Part shown: piece by piece, positions 23,123 through 35,498 of the stretch
Position numbering within the stretch: the stretch's first letter is position 1
Layout of the letters: every line of letters starts with the position of its first letter
Notes under the pieces: model-generated
Seen by the model: the letters and a program-made list of their open reading frames with translations, nothing else
Told to the model about the DNA's origin: nothing
The model's database searches: none
Translations under genes and position numbers: made by a program
Assembly (NCBI GenBank): GCA_002224055.1
Contig: AZLU01000120.1
Location: forward strand, 61,851-124,343
Source of the DNA: Pezizomycotina sp. ARF18
Lineage: Eukaryota; Ascomycota
DNA length: 62,493 nt
Reading direction: 5' to 3'

Positions 23123-26100
23123 ATGGGTCCCTCGAAACGCTCGCTTCCTGAGGAAGGGGAGGATGAGTCAGATAATCACGAAAACCAAAAGGTAATCATT
23201 TTAGCGCGACTTTGGTGAGCTTTCTGGTCTCCCGAGAGATCTAGCTACTAATATTAGTACCTTAAGTTTGCAGGACTTGCAAGGAGTCATACTGATTGTA
23301 CTTTACTCTTCAGGAAATTTCGAGAAAACGCCGTAGATCACAGCAGGATACGAATCCGGAGCGGGGCGAAGATACAGACGAGGATGATGAGGAAGAATTC
23401 ATAAGGGCCTCACAAGCCTTCACTATCGAAAATGAAATCCTAGAGAAAATGTAGGCAGCGGCCTTCAGCATATCTCCGTTGACCCTCATACCCGTGGGAT
23501 TAAATGCTTCTGCTAGCTTCTTTAGCGTTCTTGATATGATATCAGCACTTAACTAGGCACCTGCACCTTACGGCACAATATTAGCGGTGACCGTTGAAAA
23601 CTTCATGGTTAGCTCTCTCCCCTGAATGCTTCCTTGCCGTGCTCTTTCTATCTTCTCCAATTATATATATATATGTTTGGAATTGCTGTCATCGTTCTCT
23701 CTACTAAAATTAAACGCGTTTTTAGTGTCACAAGCTCCTTGAGGTCACGCTAGGTCCATTTATGAATTTCATCGTTGGTCAGAATGGAAGTGGGAAGAGC
23801 GCGGTATTAACCGCACTTACCCTGTGCCTTGGAGGCAAAGCTTCCGTAACGAATAGAGCACCAGTATTAAGAACTTCATCAGAGAAGGAGAGCAGTATGT
23901 TCAAGTTCCTCGGAAATGGTTGCAACTAAATTTCACGCAAGCTAACGCCTACCCTTAGTTCCGCTATGATTGAGGTCAAAATCAGGAACGGTGGAGATGG
24001 ATATAAGCCCGACGTATATGGTGATGTCATTATCGTTCAAAGGACTTTCAACCGGGATGGCGCCGGCGGCTACAAAGTGAAATCCAAACTGAAGAAAACG
24101 ATTTCCACTCGCAGAGAGGAACTCGACGATATCTGTGAATACATGGGTCTTCAAATCGACAATCCCATGACCGTTCTCTCCCAAGATGCTGCAAGGCAAT
24201 TCTTAAATACAGCACTCCATCGCAGAAATACACATTTTTCATGAAGGGCGTCAACTCGATCAACTTTACGCAGATTATGAATTCCTTCATAAGTCATACA
24301 CAAACATCAGCTCTGCCCTTCTAACGAAAGATGGTGATATCAAAGATCTTCGAGACCAGGCAGATGAGGCGGAGAAAAGGTTCAAAACCATAAAAGAAAC
24401 CGAAAACCTCCGGGAAAGAGTAACACTCTATATTAGAAAGCACGCTTGGTCGCAAGTTTCAAACGTTGAGAAGGTAATGTCTATCATTTGGTCGGGTCTT
24501 TTTTCAGAAAGTAATAGTTGAATAATAATAAAAAAATAAATAAAAATAAATAATAAAATAAATGGACAAATAAACCCAGGTCGACTAACGGTAACGCGAA
24601 ACCTTTAAATGATTGGCACCAAAATTAGGATCTCAATGCTTGCAAAAATTCCATTGCGGAAACGGAAGCCACGTTAGAACAACGAGTGGGCAAAGAGGCC
24701 GACCTTTCCGCTCAATTTGATGAAACCAGAACGAGATTCAAAGAGCGAGTGAAGAAGCGGCGAGTGCTGTACAGAAGCTAGAGGAAATAAAGGAAGAGAG
24801 AGACACATACAAAGAGAAGGAAGTTGATGCAAACAGGCAAGCGTTGATGTCAAACCAGGTCAGTTTTCTGAAGAAAGTGCCTCTGAGATGCCCCACAATG
24901 AACTTGACATTGAGTTGCATACCACTTTCCAAGACATGACGATCTCTATCACAAGTTTTTTCTATCAAAACGAAAGCTAATCATCATTATTGGGGGCTTA
25001 GCAAGTGACGGGAGATCCACGGCAATATAAGAGACTTAGAAAATAAAGTTAAAGAAATTGAGAAACAAGAGCAGGAAGAGCACAAAAGGCTTGAACAGGC
25101 GGGCAGCAGTGCGCGCGGCTTCTGGAAACGCAGGCTGCTAAAACTTCGGAGAAGAAAGGTTAAAGAGCGAAGTAAACGACCTAGTCGCCAATCACGATGC
25201 CCAAAAGAGAGCTTTAGATGCTTCACAGGCAGCCGTCAACCAAGCCAAAGAAAAGTGCAACGCAAAGAGAGAGGAAATTCGCGTTACTGAAAGTCGCATT
25301 CGAGACTTGGAAAATTCTCGAAACAAAGCGCTTTCGGCCTATGGTTCCAACATACAGAAGCTTATGGACGCCATCAGCAGTGCGAGATGGCGTTCGAAGC
25401 CTATCGGCCCCGTGGGAATGTATGTGAAGCTCTTGGATGAAAAGTGGTCGAGCGTTCTGGAAAAAGTGTAAACAGCTCCCTCGGGAGTTTTATTGTGGCA
25501 AATCAGGACGACAAAAGACAGCTGCAGGATCTCATGAAACGGACCAGATGGTATGTATACAGGACAATCTTAATAACTGTACGGTCGGCCTACTAATGCT
25601 GATTGGTACAAGCGATGCCCCTATATCTCTTTTCGGAGATGAACCTATGGAATTGAAGGAACCACCAAGGGACGTCCTTACTGTCCTTAGAGCACTGGAG
25701 GTAGGAAAACTTCGCTTCTCTATCTACGCACTATCAACAACCTCTGATATGTTTACTTTCATTCTGGGATATTGATTGGTATGAAATTCAGATTAGCAAC
25801 GGCACCGTCATGAGATTGCTCGTGATCAATAATGTCATAGACCAGACCGTACTTATCGAGGATCTGCATGAGGCCATGGACTTCATGGCCAACCCTCCTA
25901 TGCATGCTAGATTTTGTTATGCTTTGCAGCAAACGCCCCGGTTGGGGCTTCAACGTCAAGGGCGGGTATGATTGATGTAATTTGAGATTAGTGGTTCTGG
26001 ATAAGGCTAAATGACTTAACAGCAAGGTGCCGGTGTGTCACCCTATTCGGCCTCCACAAGGACTACCTAAAATGACCGTCAATATTGACGCGAGAGTCAG

Positions 26101-28240
26101 GTTTGTAACACTTTATCCCTCATGAACACTTGATCATTATATCCTAACTATCCTACAGCGCAAGCGGGACGAACTTGCAATGCTCAGACAAGAAATGCAC
26201 GACTTTGAGTCACAAAAGAGTGACTCTGAGCGACAACGCAATGGCCTCGATGAAGAGGTCAGGAGATTCACGGTGGGTAATTTCTGTACTTTTCTCTACC
26301 TCCTAGCTTAAGTTGAGTGGCTAACCCGCCGTTGACTCTGAACAGAAGAAGAAATTGGACCTCACGAGAAGAATCCAAAGCCTTGAAGACGAGATCGAAC
26401 GCATTGGGGCACAGATTGAAGATACGCAGCAGGATGGAAAGCTGGCCGGCCTAGCATCACAAAAAAGAGTACCCTTAGCAAGACCTTCCTGGACACTCCC
26501 CTTGTAAACAGGTTCTAACTACGCTAAATTCTAAAGATTCAAAAAGAGAAAATTAGACATTATACCGAACAATACGAGGAAGTTATCGTTCAAAAAGACA
26601 ACTTGAACGACAAGTCCCGGCTTATCGCTCAGGAAATGAACAAAATCATTGAACGCTTGAATGAAGCTCGACATGTTGCCGAAAGATCTCAGGTTCAGTC
26701 TTCCAGTCCTTCTTCATACCTAATGTTTTCTTTGATGTGGTACTAACCGGCATATTACAGGAATCTTATGCTGAGCTTGAAAAGCAAAAGGAAGGATTAC
26801 TTACCAGGATGAGAGCTCTACAGAGAGAAATAGATAAGTGCGGACAGACATTGCACTCTCAATATTCGTCGTGAAGAATTAGAAGCAAGTATCGAGGTAT
26901 GTGCAGCTCATATGCAGTTCAAATCCTCCAACTTCGCCCCATATTGACAATAATCCAGACTATCAGCGCACAAGCTACGAGGATCGGCGAACGAATCCAC
27001 TTGGAGAGAGGCGAAACGACCGAAGCTCTCCAAGACGCTCGATTCCTTAAACAAGAGTCTTTGAAGACGCTGACAAAAGGTGTGAAATTCTGCCAGTGCT
27101 TCAAATATGTATATATATTTTATGAAGAGATAATGGTACGTTACTAACCCATGAGAATAGGCTGGGAGGTACGGCTGGAGACATAGCTGAAGATTTCGCG
27201 AACAAGAAGAAACAATACCTAGACGCACAGAGAGAACTGAGATACCTGAAAGAACTTCAGATGGTAATTAAGTCAAGCAATTATTTTTTTTATGAATATT
27301 CTGCCACTTGACTGATGCGAACGAAACTCTATTAGATGATTAAGGAGACCTGGAAGAGCGGGTCAAACGTTGGTTCCACTTCCGCCGAAAGATCAGTTTC
27401 CGTGCCCGGATCCAGTTTAACTACTACATGAGCGAAAGAGAATTCGTTGGCCAGCTACTGTTTAAGCACGAGAACTCAGAACTCTTTCTCACGGTAAATC
27501 GCCCTTCACAAAAAAAGTAAAAATCAAAAGGGCAATAGCCACATTGTGTGCCTGTACAAAGGTTTTGAAACAAACTAACGTGTCCCTTGAGATAGGTGCA
27601 AACGACGCAGCAGGCTAATCATGGCAAGCGTGAGACTAAAACGCTATCCGGAGGTGAAAAGTCGTATTCCCAGATATGCCTCTTGCTTGCGTTATGGGAC
27701 GCAATGGGCTCTCCTTTCCGTTGCCTGGACGAATTGTAAGTGCAAGCATTGAAGATATTTCGGAAGACATCACTCCCCAACCCAGGATCTTTCTTTGGGA
27801 ATGGATGCTAAATATAGCTGATATAGTGACGTCTTCATGGATGCTGTGAACCGCGGTATCGCGATGCAGCTCATCGTAAGTCTTCGTCCCTTAGCATTTT
27901 TCGTTTGATTGACCCTTGACTCTAATATCCGGTGTTCTTCTCTGTAATAGGTTAAAGCGGCGAGTCGTTCAAACGGGAAGCAGTTCATCTTGATCACACC
28001 ACAGGTATTTCTTTGTCTCCCTATCTAAATGTGATGTCGAGTCTTGTGCTAACCTCAAACAGGACGTAAGTACTAAGGCGTTCGAAGACCGACAAGACGT
28101 CAGGATTGTCAGGTAAGTCTCGATGCAATATCAAGTCGAGAGAGGAGTGCAGAAACAAGTGCCAAGGGCTAATATATAATCGAAACAGAATGAGGGATCC
28201 AGAGAGAAACCAGGGTCGTCTGAACTTTGGGAACGAATGA
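23123..28240 (+). CDS. SMC6: SMC6, SMC5/6 complex ATPase
   Basis: SMC6 pairs with SMC5 in the nuclear complex for recombination-linked repair and resolution of replication intermediates. Exon 1 (23123-23191) begins [16 protein letters not shown], and a basic/acidic N-terminal tail follows. The head domain has [11 protein letters not shown] and Walker A GQNGSGKS (about 23777), then [14 protein letters not shown] (24037) and [16 protein letters not shown] (24162). The first coiled coil starts near 24350. The hinge is near 25490-25910 ([16 protein letters not shown], then [14 protein letters not shown] and [20 protein letters not shown]). The second coiled coil spans 26100-27260. The C-terminal head has [19 protein letters not shown] (about 27644) and [14 protein letters not shown], the Walker B region. 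It ends [15 protein letters not shown] with a stop at 28238-28240. About twenty short introns are visible, an intron density higher than in its neighbours. One-base frameshifts interrupt several exons. Confidence 0.95.
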
Positions 28241-28699
28241 TTTCAACGCTCAATCGAAAAAAAAAAAAAAAAAAAAAGCCAATTATTTTTTACAAGGGGG
28301 TTCAAAAATTTGCAACTGTTAAACGAAGAATTTGGTCACGGTGTTTCATGGATCTGCTTTCATGCTTTAGGTTCTATTATTTCAAAGTATTTCATTATTC
28401 GAGGCGACGGCGACCAGTCGAGGAGTTTGCACTATTATTCTTAACATAGACTGAGATTTAATTGGTTATTATCATTATACCGATATAAAGAGGTTCTCGG
28501 CCCCTCTTTTATTTATTTATTCTTTTTTATCCTCTTGATACCTAGAATTAGAGCGCTCGTCAAAGCAAAATACAGTCAAGGGGAATATCTTTCTAAATAC
28601 AAAATCAGGTTCAGAAAAAAAGAAAAGTTTGCGCTTTCTTTAGACATTTTAATAATACTAGGAAGAAGAAGAAAAACGTCGGACTTCGTAGATAAATTA
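28241..28699. other. Convergent 3' region of SMC6 and Chs5
   Basis: This has poly(A) at 28257-28277 just after the SMC6 stop, and AT-rich DNA up to the Chs5 stop. No gene is seen. Confidence 0.65.
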
Positions 28700-29817
28700 T
28701 CATAAGGGGACGCTCGTAAATCCCTCCGCACTTGCTGAATCGTCATCATCGTCATCGTGATTATCATTCCCTGCCATAACCGCAGATAAGTGATCATTCC
28801 CTTGCCTGATATTAACGGAGCTATCCGGCGGTGGTGGCGGTGGTCCGTTGCGATCATCCGTTACCGAGTCTTCCCGCGACCGCCGATTTGATACTGTGTG
28901 CTGACTGTCAGTCGCGCCCGATGTTTCCGTTTGCCTGTCCGCCGGAGCGGTATCACTTGACGGCGACGAGGCGCGAGCGTGCTGCTCTTGAGACGCGGGG
29001 GGCTTTGCGGTTGCGGCGCCGGAGCTTGGCGGGGCCGAGGCGGCCGGGCACTGGGGTCCGCAGAAAGGTAATACGTCCGGACGCCGACAATCCTCCCTTC
29101 CTGCTCGCAAGCTTCGAGCCACTCCGGCCGCACGATCGGTATGTTCATCTCCTGCGCCCTCTCCCAGCCTTGACCTCTCCCTTCCGAGCAGATGAAATGG
29201 GTCGTGTCGATACGAACAAAGTCCTGCAGAGGCTTGGCGCCGATCCTCTTGATGATGGCGTTCACCGACTCCTTCTCTGCGGGGGTCATGCTTCCGGGAC
29301 ACACGGTGATCCCGACAGGTCCGTCATCTTGTGGGTCCTCACCGCTACCTTGTCGCTGGTAAAGATGCCTGCCGAGGTTCGGAGGACGAGGTGGAAGGTG
29401 TACTCCGTGTCGACGGCGAGGCCCGATATCTTGGTGGAATGGTGCGTGGTGGGTTGGGGATGTTCCCCGCCTTCGAGTTGTTGCGGTAGAGGAAAGGGTC
29501 CTCAGGAACGCCGTCGCCAGGTCCACGGGGTCCCATTCCAGCACGACCGAGGTTTGGGTGACGTTCCTGACGCGCAGCACGGGCTTCGACGGCGACCTCT
29601 GGCCGAACAAGTGGTATATCTCCTCCTGCAGCTTCTCGAAGGCGGCCCTGGACGCTTCCTCGGCCCTGGCGTTGCGCGATACCTCGATGTCTACGATGCT
29701 GCCGCTTGAAACCCCGGGAGGCAGGAGCACAGACGGGAACTCTATCAGCCTCTTGTCGCTGGTAAGTAGGATTGCCAGGCCGGCATCAACCTTTCCCACC
29801 GTCAGGGACACCAGCAT
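28700..29817 (-). CDS. CHS5: Exomer subunit Chs5
   Basis: Chs5 is the scaffold of exomer, the trans-Golgi coat that carries chitin synthase and other cargo to the cell surface. The minus strand starts MLVSLTVGKVDAGLAILLTS (ATG 29815-29817) and continues with the N-terminal segment rich in Val and Leu. An FN3 domain follows (LRVRNVTQTSVVLEWDPVDL near 29570). Its middle (YRNNSKAGNIPNPP) lies in another frame. The BRCT domain reads GITVCPGSMTPAEKESVNAI, then RIDTTHFICSEGRG and VVRPEWLEACEQEGRIVGVR (29300-29060). The tail is Pro/Ser-rich, then Asp-rich, and ends SASAEGFTSVPL at 28700. The acidic end resembles that of other fungal Chs5 proteins. The FN3-BRCT pairing is diagnostic for the family. 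At least three frame changes (about 29480, 29300, 29060) need base corrections. The locus is GC-richer than its neighbours. Confidence 0.93.
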
Positions 29818-32456
29818 GGTCGCTTGGTTTTAGATTGTTTGCGTTTCCTTTCTTTTTTTGTAGTCTTTTTTGAATTCCTACTTCAGTAGTTAGTGGAATT
29901 GTATATCCTTCTTTCTTTTCTGAATGATAATATACAAAACGAATAGAAGGAAGAGCGAGACGATTGCCGGATGTTTAAATAAAGCGGATCTGTATAATAG
30001 GTAGTGGTGATCAATCGTGTCGTATTAATTTAGTGGTATTCGAGATAAAAACATCATAGGTAGTGGTATATCTATTATGGACAGCGTGGGATTTTAAAAA
30101 CGGCAAGAACACACACACACAACTTTGAAGTCCCCCAATTGAAAAAAAAAGAAATTACCCCCAAACTTAACAGCAGGAAAAGAAAGGGAACGCTGGTGTG
30201 TATGGTAGCTTAAGCGATCGAGCCCAATTCGTCAAATATCTAAAATTAAGTAGGGATATATATATATATACAAGAACTACTCAAGAGAAGAGAGAAGGAT
30301 ACTACTATACAACAGCACCTAAAGTGTATATACTTAAGTTCGGTGTATATAGAAGTTGGTATTTGTAAAGGGGGGAAGTAGCTAATCGATGCGTTTATAT
30401 AGGGAAATTTCCGCCCAAAAAAAAAAAAAAAAAAAAAAAACAATATAAAGAATCTGTCAGGCACATCATTCAGTATCTGAGTATTTCGGGTAGTGGCCCA
30501 GTCTCGTAACCAAACTTTTTTGACCAGAGGGAAAAGTAGTGACCTAGATATAATTGCCATTTCACGGATTGTAAAGCGCCAGAAGGAAGAACCAAAGGTC
30601 AATTATAATTTATAACCCTACTTACTATACAGTAGGAATACTAAATATTTATACTTATGTGCGGGCGGCTCTTTCTAATTATTTTAGGCGAAAACAGCTG
30701 AAGCAACCGAGTAAAAGGCAAATTATAACTAATAATAATAATAATAATAGCGGTAGTAGTGCGGTAGAGTAGTGTTTTTCTAGTATATTCTCCACACAAA
30801 AAACACACCACAAATTTTTAGGAACAGAGACAGCTATTATTATTGTTATTATTATTCTTCTTTTTTTTTTTTTTTTTTTTTTTTTTTTGTGTGCGTTCCT
30901 GTCTCTCTCTCTCTCCTCTTTTTTACTTCCTTTTTTCCCCTGCCTTTTATTTTTAATTTTTTCTCCTTTTTTTCATTCTCTAGCAAAGGAAAAAAAAAAA
31001 AAAAAAAAAATTCACTTACTACTACACTGGTATAAAATATTTTTCTACTCCAGATTCTTCCACTTCACTTCACTCACATCACCACCACCACCACTCCACT
31101 TCTCTCACACCTACTTTATATACTCTCTTCTCCTTTCCCACTATATGGTACACCCAGACAATAAGAAAAAAGAACATAAAAAATAACTAGAGCACTACAA
31201 AGATTCGTATTCCATCGACTACTGTTCTAAATACGACTAGGTACTAGTTCTCAGTACTCCCTCAATCGCCTACTCTGAACCCGCCTTAGCATATGCTCTC
31301 TTTCCCTCCCCTCTCTTTTTACACACACACACATATATATACTCCTCATCTCCTCTATATATACATCCTTATACCTTTGCTTTTCCTTCTTTTCTCTTTT
31401 TTTTTTTTTTCTCTTTTTTTCCTTTTTTCGAATCGGCAAAGAGGGGAGAAAAAGTTTCTAGTAGAGCTGAAAAAAAGTAAAAAAAAAAGATCAGAAAAAA
31501 TATCTAAAAAAAGATAGCAGGAACTGATCTCCATTGATGTTGGAGAGTTGAGAAACGACAAATATCGAAGAAAAACGAACAAGAACTAAACAAGAACCTT
31601 CAAGTCCCAGTCTCTTGGAATCCGCCTTCTTACTCCAATCATCCACATCCCTATACTCATACACACGACGCCGACGCATCCTCACATCCATCCTTCGAGA
31701 TTGACCGCCGACATTACATGCTCGTTACGCTCCTATCGTCTCCCCCAAATCAAACAAAATTTCTCTGTAATTGTTAAGATTCCCATATCGTCAATCAGAG
31801 AAAAGCTCCCCTTTTCGCCGCCACTACCGACGCTGACTTTCTTCTTCCTTTTTTTTTTCCTTCTCCAACCGAATATTAATTGATATATCCAGGAGGCTAT
31901 ATCTCCCTATAAAAGCTCTCTCTTCCTCTAAGTACTCTCTGTACACTCGATATCAACGCATTAATCATTCAATTCATCGTCTGTTTCTTTCCTACCTTTG
32001 GGGTGCTACTCAATCCATTACGCTCTCTCCTCTTCCACTGCATTCGACACTATCAATTTCTCCGCAAAACTTGAAACCCCCATCAAATTTTCCTTTAGCG
32101 AATCTTCATTTCGCTACTCCTGGCTAGTCACGCTCTCCTTATCTCTCAAATTCTCACCACTTTACATAGCGCGCGCACTAGATAGTGTGGTTAGCCGCCT
32201 TAATATCGTCTAATACTGTACCTGTAATTTATATACTCGTCTTTCTTGACTTATTTTCCTTTTTTCTTTTTTTCTCCTTTTTTTTTGAGCTTTTACCCAC
32301 GCGGCACATCCTCTATTCCTGATTTCCTTATCCTTTTTTTTTTATTCGGTTCCTTTTTGTTTCCTTCCTTGGTTGTTAATTGTCAGGTGTTCGTATATAC
32401 CTTCTATCTACGTTTATCTTTGGAAAGGGTTTAAATTTGTGTACACTCTTTTGATA
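29818..32456. other. Long divergent region upstream of Chs5 and Dhh1
   Basis: These 2.6 kb have no recognisable gene. They contain (CA)n at 30111-30121, poly(A) at 30418-30440, poly(T) at 30860-30888, poly(A) near 30990, (CA)n/(TA)n at 31321-31341, and extended pyrimidine-rich DNA from 31010 to 32400. Pyrimidine-rich promoters and long leaders are common before strongly expressed fungal genes, so the right part probably belongs to the Dhh1 promoter or 5' leader. This is inference. Confidence 0.5.
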
Positions 32457-34407
32457 ATGTCTACTACCGCATTGTCAGAGCAGCTCGAAGCTACTTCGCT
32501 CAGGTGAGTTGATTTCCTTTTATATATATTCATCTTTGCCTTCTTTTTATTTATGGGCCGTCGACATACATCTATTCCACTCTTGTTACGTCCCCTTGGC
32601 TGATATACCTTAGTGGCGGAACCAATAATGATTGGAAGTCACAATTAAAGACACCGAGGAAGGACCTACGACCGCAAACTGAGGTATGCTTTGATAACCC
32701 ATCGTGTTTTTCATAAGGGTCCAAATTCTTTGAACCTTCTCTGCGTCGTATGCTTAGGCTTCTCACCTGGAAGTCTCACCGCTTTTCTTTTTCCCCTTTT
32801 TTTTCTTCGTTTTCTTCGTTTTATATTTTTCTCGCTAAATTTCCAACAGGATGTCACGGCAACGAAAGGCTTGGATTTTGAAGAGCTTTACATTAAGCGG
32901 GAACTTCTCATGGGCATTTTTGAGGCTGGATTTGAAAAGCCTCGCCAATTCAAGAGGAAACTATCCCCGTAGCTCTTACGGACGTGATATATTAGCCCGC
33001 GCAAAGAACGGCACAGGAAAGACAGCAGCTTTCGTCATCCCGGCTTTAGAAAGGGTAAATTCCAAGAGCAATAAAATCCAAGCATTGATTCTGGTCCCGA
33101 CGCGTGAGCTGCGCTCCAAACTTCGCAAGTGTGCAAAACTTTGGGGAAACACTCGGAATAAATGTCATGGTCACCACCGGTGGTACTGGTCTCAAGGATG
33201 ATATCATTCGCTTAAATGAAGCCGTGCACGTTCTCGTTGGCACCCCAGGTCGTATTCTAGATCTTGCGGGAAAAGGAGTCGCTGATTTCAGCGAATGTCC
33301 TACCTTTATCATGGACGAGGCCGATAAGCTTCTGAGCCCCGAATTCACGCCGATTATAGAACAACTTCTGGCGTATTTCCCCTCGGATCGCCAGATTATG
33401 CTTTTCTCGGCTACGTTCCCTTTGGTAGTCAAGAGTTTCATGGTACGTTATCATCCATTTTTGTCGTTCGAGATTATTAGGTTTCACAATTACCGTGTCA
33501 CATTCCATTTTACTAATACTTTTTTCTATGTGAAGGATAAACACTTGAAACAACCATACGAGATCAACTTGATGGATGAGCTTACATTACGCGGAGTGAC
33601 CCAATATTACGCATTTGTCGAAGAAAAACAGAAAGTGCATTGTCTCAATACACTCTTCTCAAAGGTATGGATGTAACCAGAGAGTGTTGCGGGTTGTTGT
33701 GATATCAGCCTTTGGAGAATTATGATGTGTGCGAATCGCTAACGCGCAAGGACAGCTGCAAATCAACCAATCGATTATTTTCTGCAACTCGACAAACCGT
33801 GTCGAACTCCTGGCGAAGAAAATAACGGAGCTGGGCTATTCATGCTTTTACAGTCACGCCAAGATGTTGCAGAACCATCGAAACCGTGTCTTCCATGATT
33901 TCAGGAACGGCGTTTGTCGGAATCTCGTTTGCTCCGATCTTCTTACCCGTGGTATTGATATACAAGCTGTGAACGTCGTCATCAACTTTGATTTCCCCAA
34001 GAATGCCGAGACCTATCTCCACCGTATCGGCCGCTCTGGAAGGTTCGGCCACCTCGGTTTGGCCATCAATCTGATCAATTGGGATGACAGGTTAGTTGAG
34101 CTCGTTTTGCCTTTCTATCTTTTTGCCAATAGGAATAAAGCCATTCGGAATGCATAATGATGAGTCTTGGCACTGACACGGTTTTTTCTCTTTTTACCCC
34201 CTCCAATAGGTTCAACCTGTATAAGATTGAACAAGAGCTCGGGACCGAGATCCAGCCGATCCCTGCTCAAATCGACAAGAAGCTTTATGTCTAATGACTC
34301 TCCCGAAAGCATTCCAAGGCCTCCTTCGACCACCCATCAAGGCTCCAGGGCACCACAAGGCTCTAATCAAGGCCAGTCTGTGAACAAGTCAAACCCCACG
34401 TCAGACG

Positions 34408-34443
<36 letters not shown>

Positions 34444-34617
34444 AGCCCCAGCAGCAGCGTGGGCGTGGAGGCAACGGTCCCAGCACAACTACGGAAATTA
34501 TCATGGGTCTCCGCAGAACCGCCGTGGAGGACCAAACCGTCCTGATGGACATGCCGAGGCTTTAATCGTTCAAATGGCATGGGCGACAAGGCCGATCCCT
34601 CCGTCCGCGCGCAGTAA
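32457..34617 (+). CDS. DHH1: ATP-dependent RNA helicase Dhh1/DDX6
   Basis: Dhh1 is the DEAD-box helicase of cytoplasmic P-bodies that promotes decapping and represses translation. The start [16 protein letters not shown] is at 32457. Introns lie at 32504-32613 and 32684-32849. All helicase motifs are present: [11 protein letters not shown] (I), PTREL (Ia), TPGR (Ib), DEADK (II), SAT (III), [13 protein letters not shown] (IV), SDLLTRGID (V) and [10 protein letters not shown] (VI). The core ends [20 protein letters not shown] and is followed by [10 protein letters not shown], the usual start of the C-terminal extension. The extension has an 11-Gln tract encoded by CAG repeats (34410-34442), then Arg/Gly-rich sequence, with a stop at 34615-34617. 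Single-base losses near 32943 (T), 32979 (G), 33112 (G) and 33149 (C), and one extra A near 34294, disturb the frame. Confidence 0.97.
34410..34442 (+). repeat. CAG repeat encoding polyglutamine in Dhh1
   Basis: A nearly pure run of CAG codons in the C-terminal extension encodes eleven glutamines, followed by KPQQQRG. Q-rich tails in P-body proteins often promote condensation. The repeat is likely length-variable. Confidence 0.92.
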
Positions 34618-35325
34618 GTCCTTATTTAGTATTCGAGATGTGGACGCTTTATTCTTTACTTTACGTATTGCAATTTATTCCTCACGATTTTCGAATTATC
34701 CCCTATTAAACGAAATAAAAGAAAGAAGAAACGAAAAAGAAAAAAATCAATAAAAAGGAAGGAAATTTTCATTATGCCTTAGAGGAGACTAGGCTGTCAA
34801 GAGTCAACGTCTTTGGACGGCGGTACTCTCTTTTTTTTTTTTTTTTTTTTTTTTTTTCCTGTTTCATTGGAGGCTATGAAAACACAAAACTACCAAGAAC
34901 GTTCATTTAGTTTTGTTAAATTGCCAATCGTATAGCCTACATGTTATCCTATATGAATTCACCTAGCTTAGCTGTCTACTATCGATTGCCTAGGTAATCA
35001 CTAGCTGGATTCTGATAGAGCAGAAATAAAAAAAATAAGTTACTCAGTAAAATTTCGCTTCCAGCGGAAAAATATATCGCATGTGAACGTTCGACTCGGA
35101 TGTTGCCCTTGATAGCGTCCTATTTATGTGTATCAAGCGCTATATAGCAAATATGAATGTATTGTACAAGATATTGGATAAAATGGTGAAGGGAAAACTA
35201 GTATAAATGTTTTTTTGTTTAGGTCTTTATTTATACAGATTTACAAAAATATCGCCGCATGCGACAGACATATCGACCTCCCTTTCTTACACACATTTCA
35301 ATATAGCAGTAGCTCTATTATTCTG
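34618..35325. other. Convergent 3' region of Dhh1 and Utp22
   Basis: This is AT-rich, with poly(T) at about 34832-34857 and ordinary A/T-rich 3' untranslated sequence. No gene is seen. Confidence 0.6.
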
Positions 35326-35467
35326 CTATTTTACTTCTATTCGACCAATGAGATCATGACCCAGTCGCTTTATTTCCGATAGAATCGCTGAACGATTGAG
35401 TGCAAGGAGCTTCTGTTCATTCATTTAATATTTTCACGTTAATGACCATATTCAACACAACATAAAC

Positions 35468-35498
<31 letters not shown>

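Noticed and set aside
28831-29709. 292-residue open frame on the plus strand
   Set aside because: It is the shadow of Chs5, which is supported on the opposite strand by FN3 and BRCT motifs.
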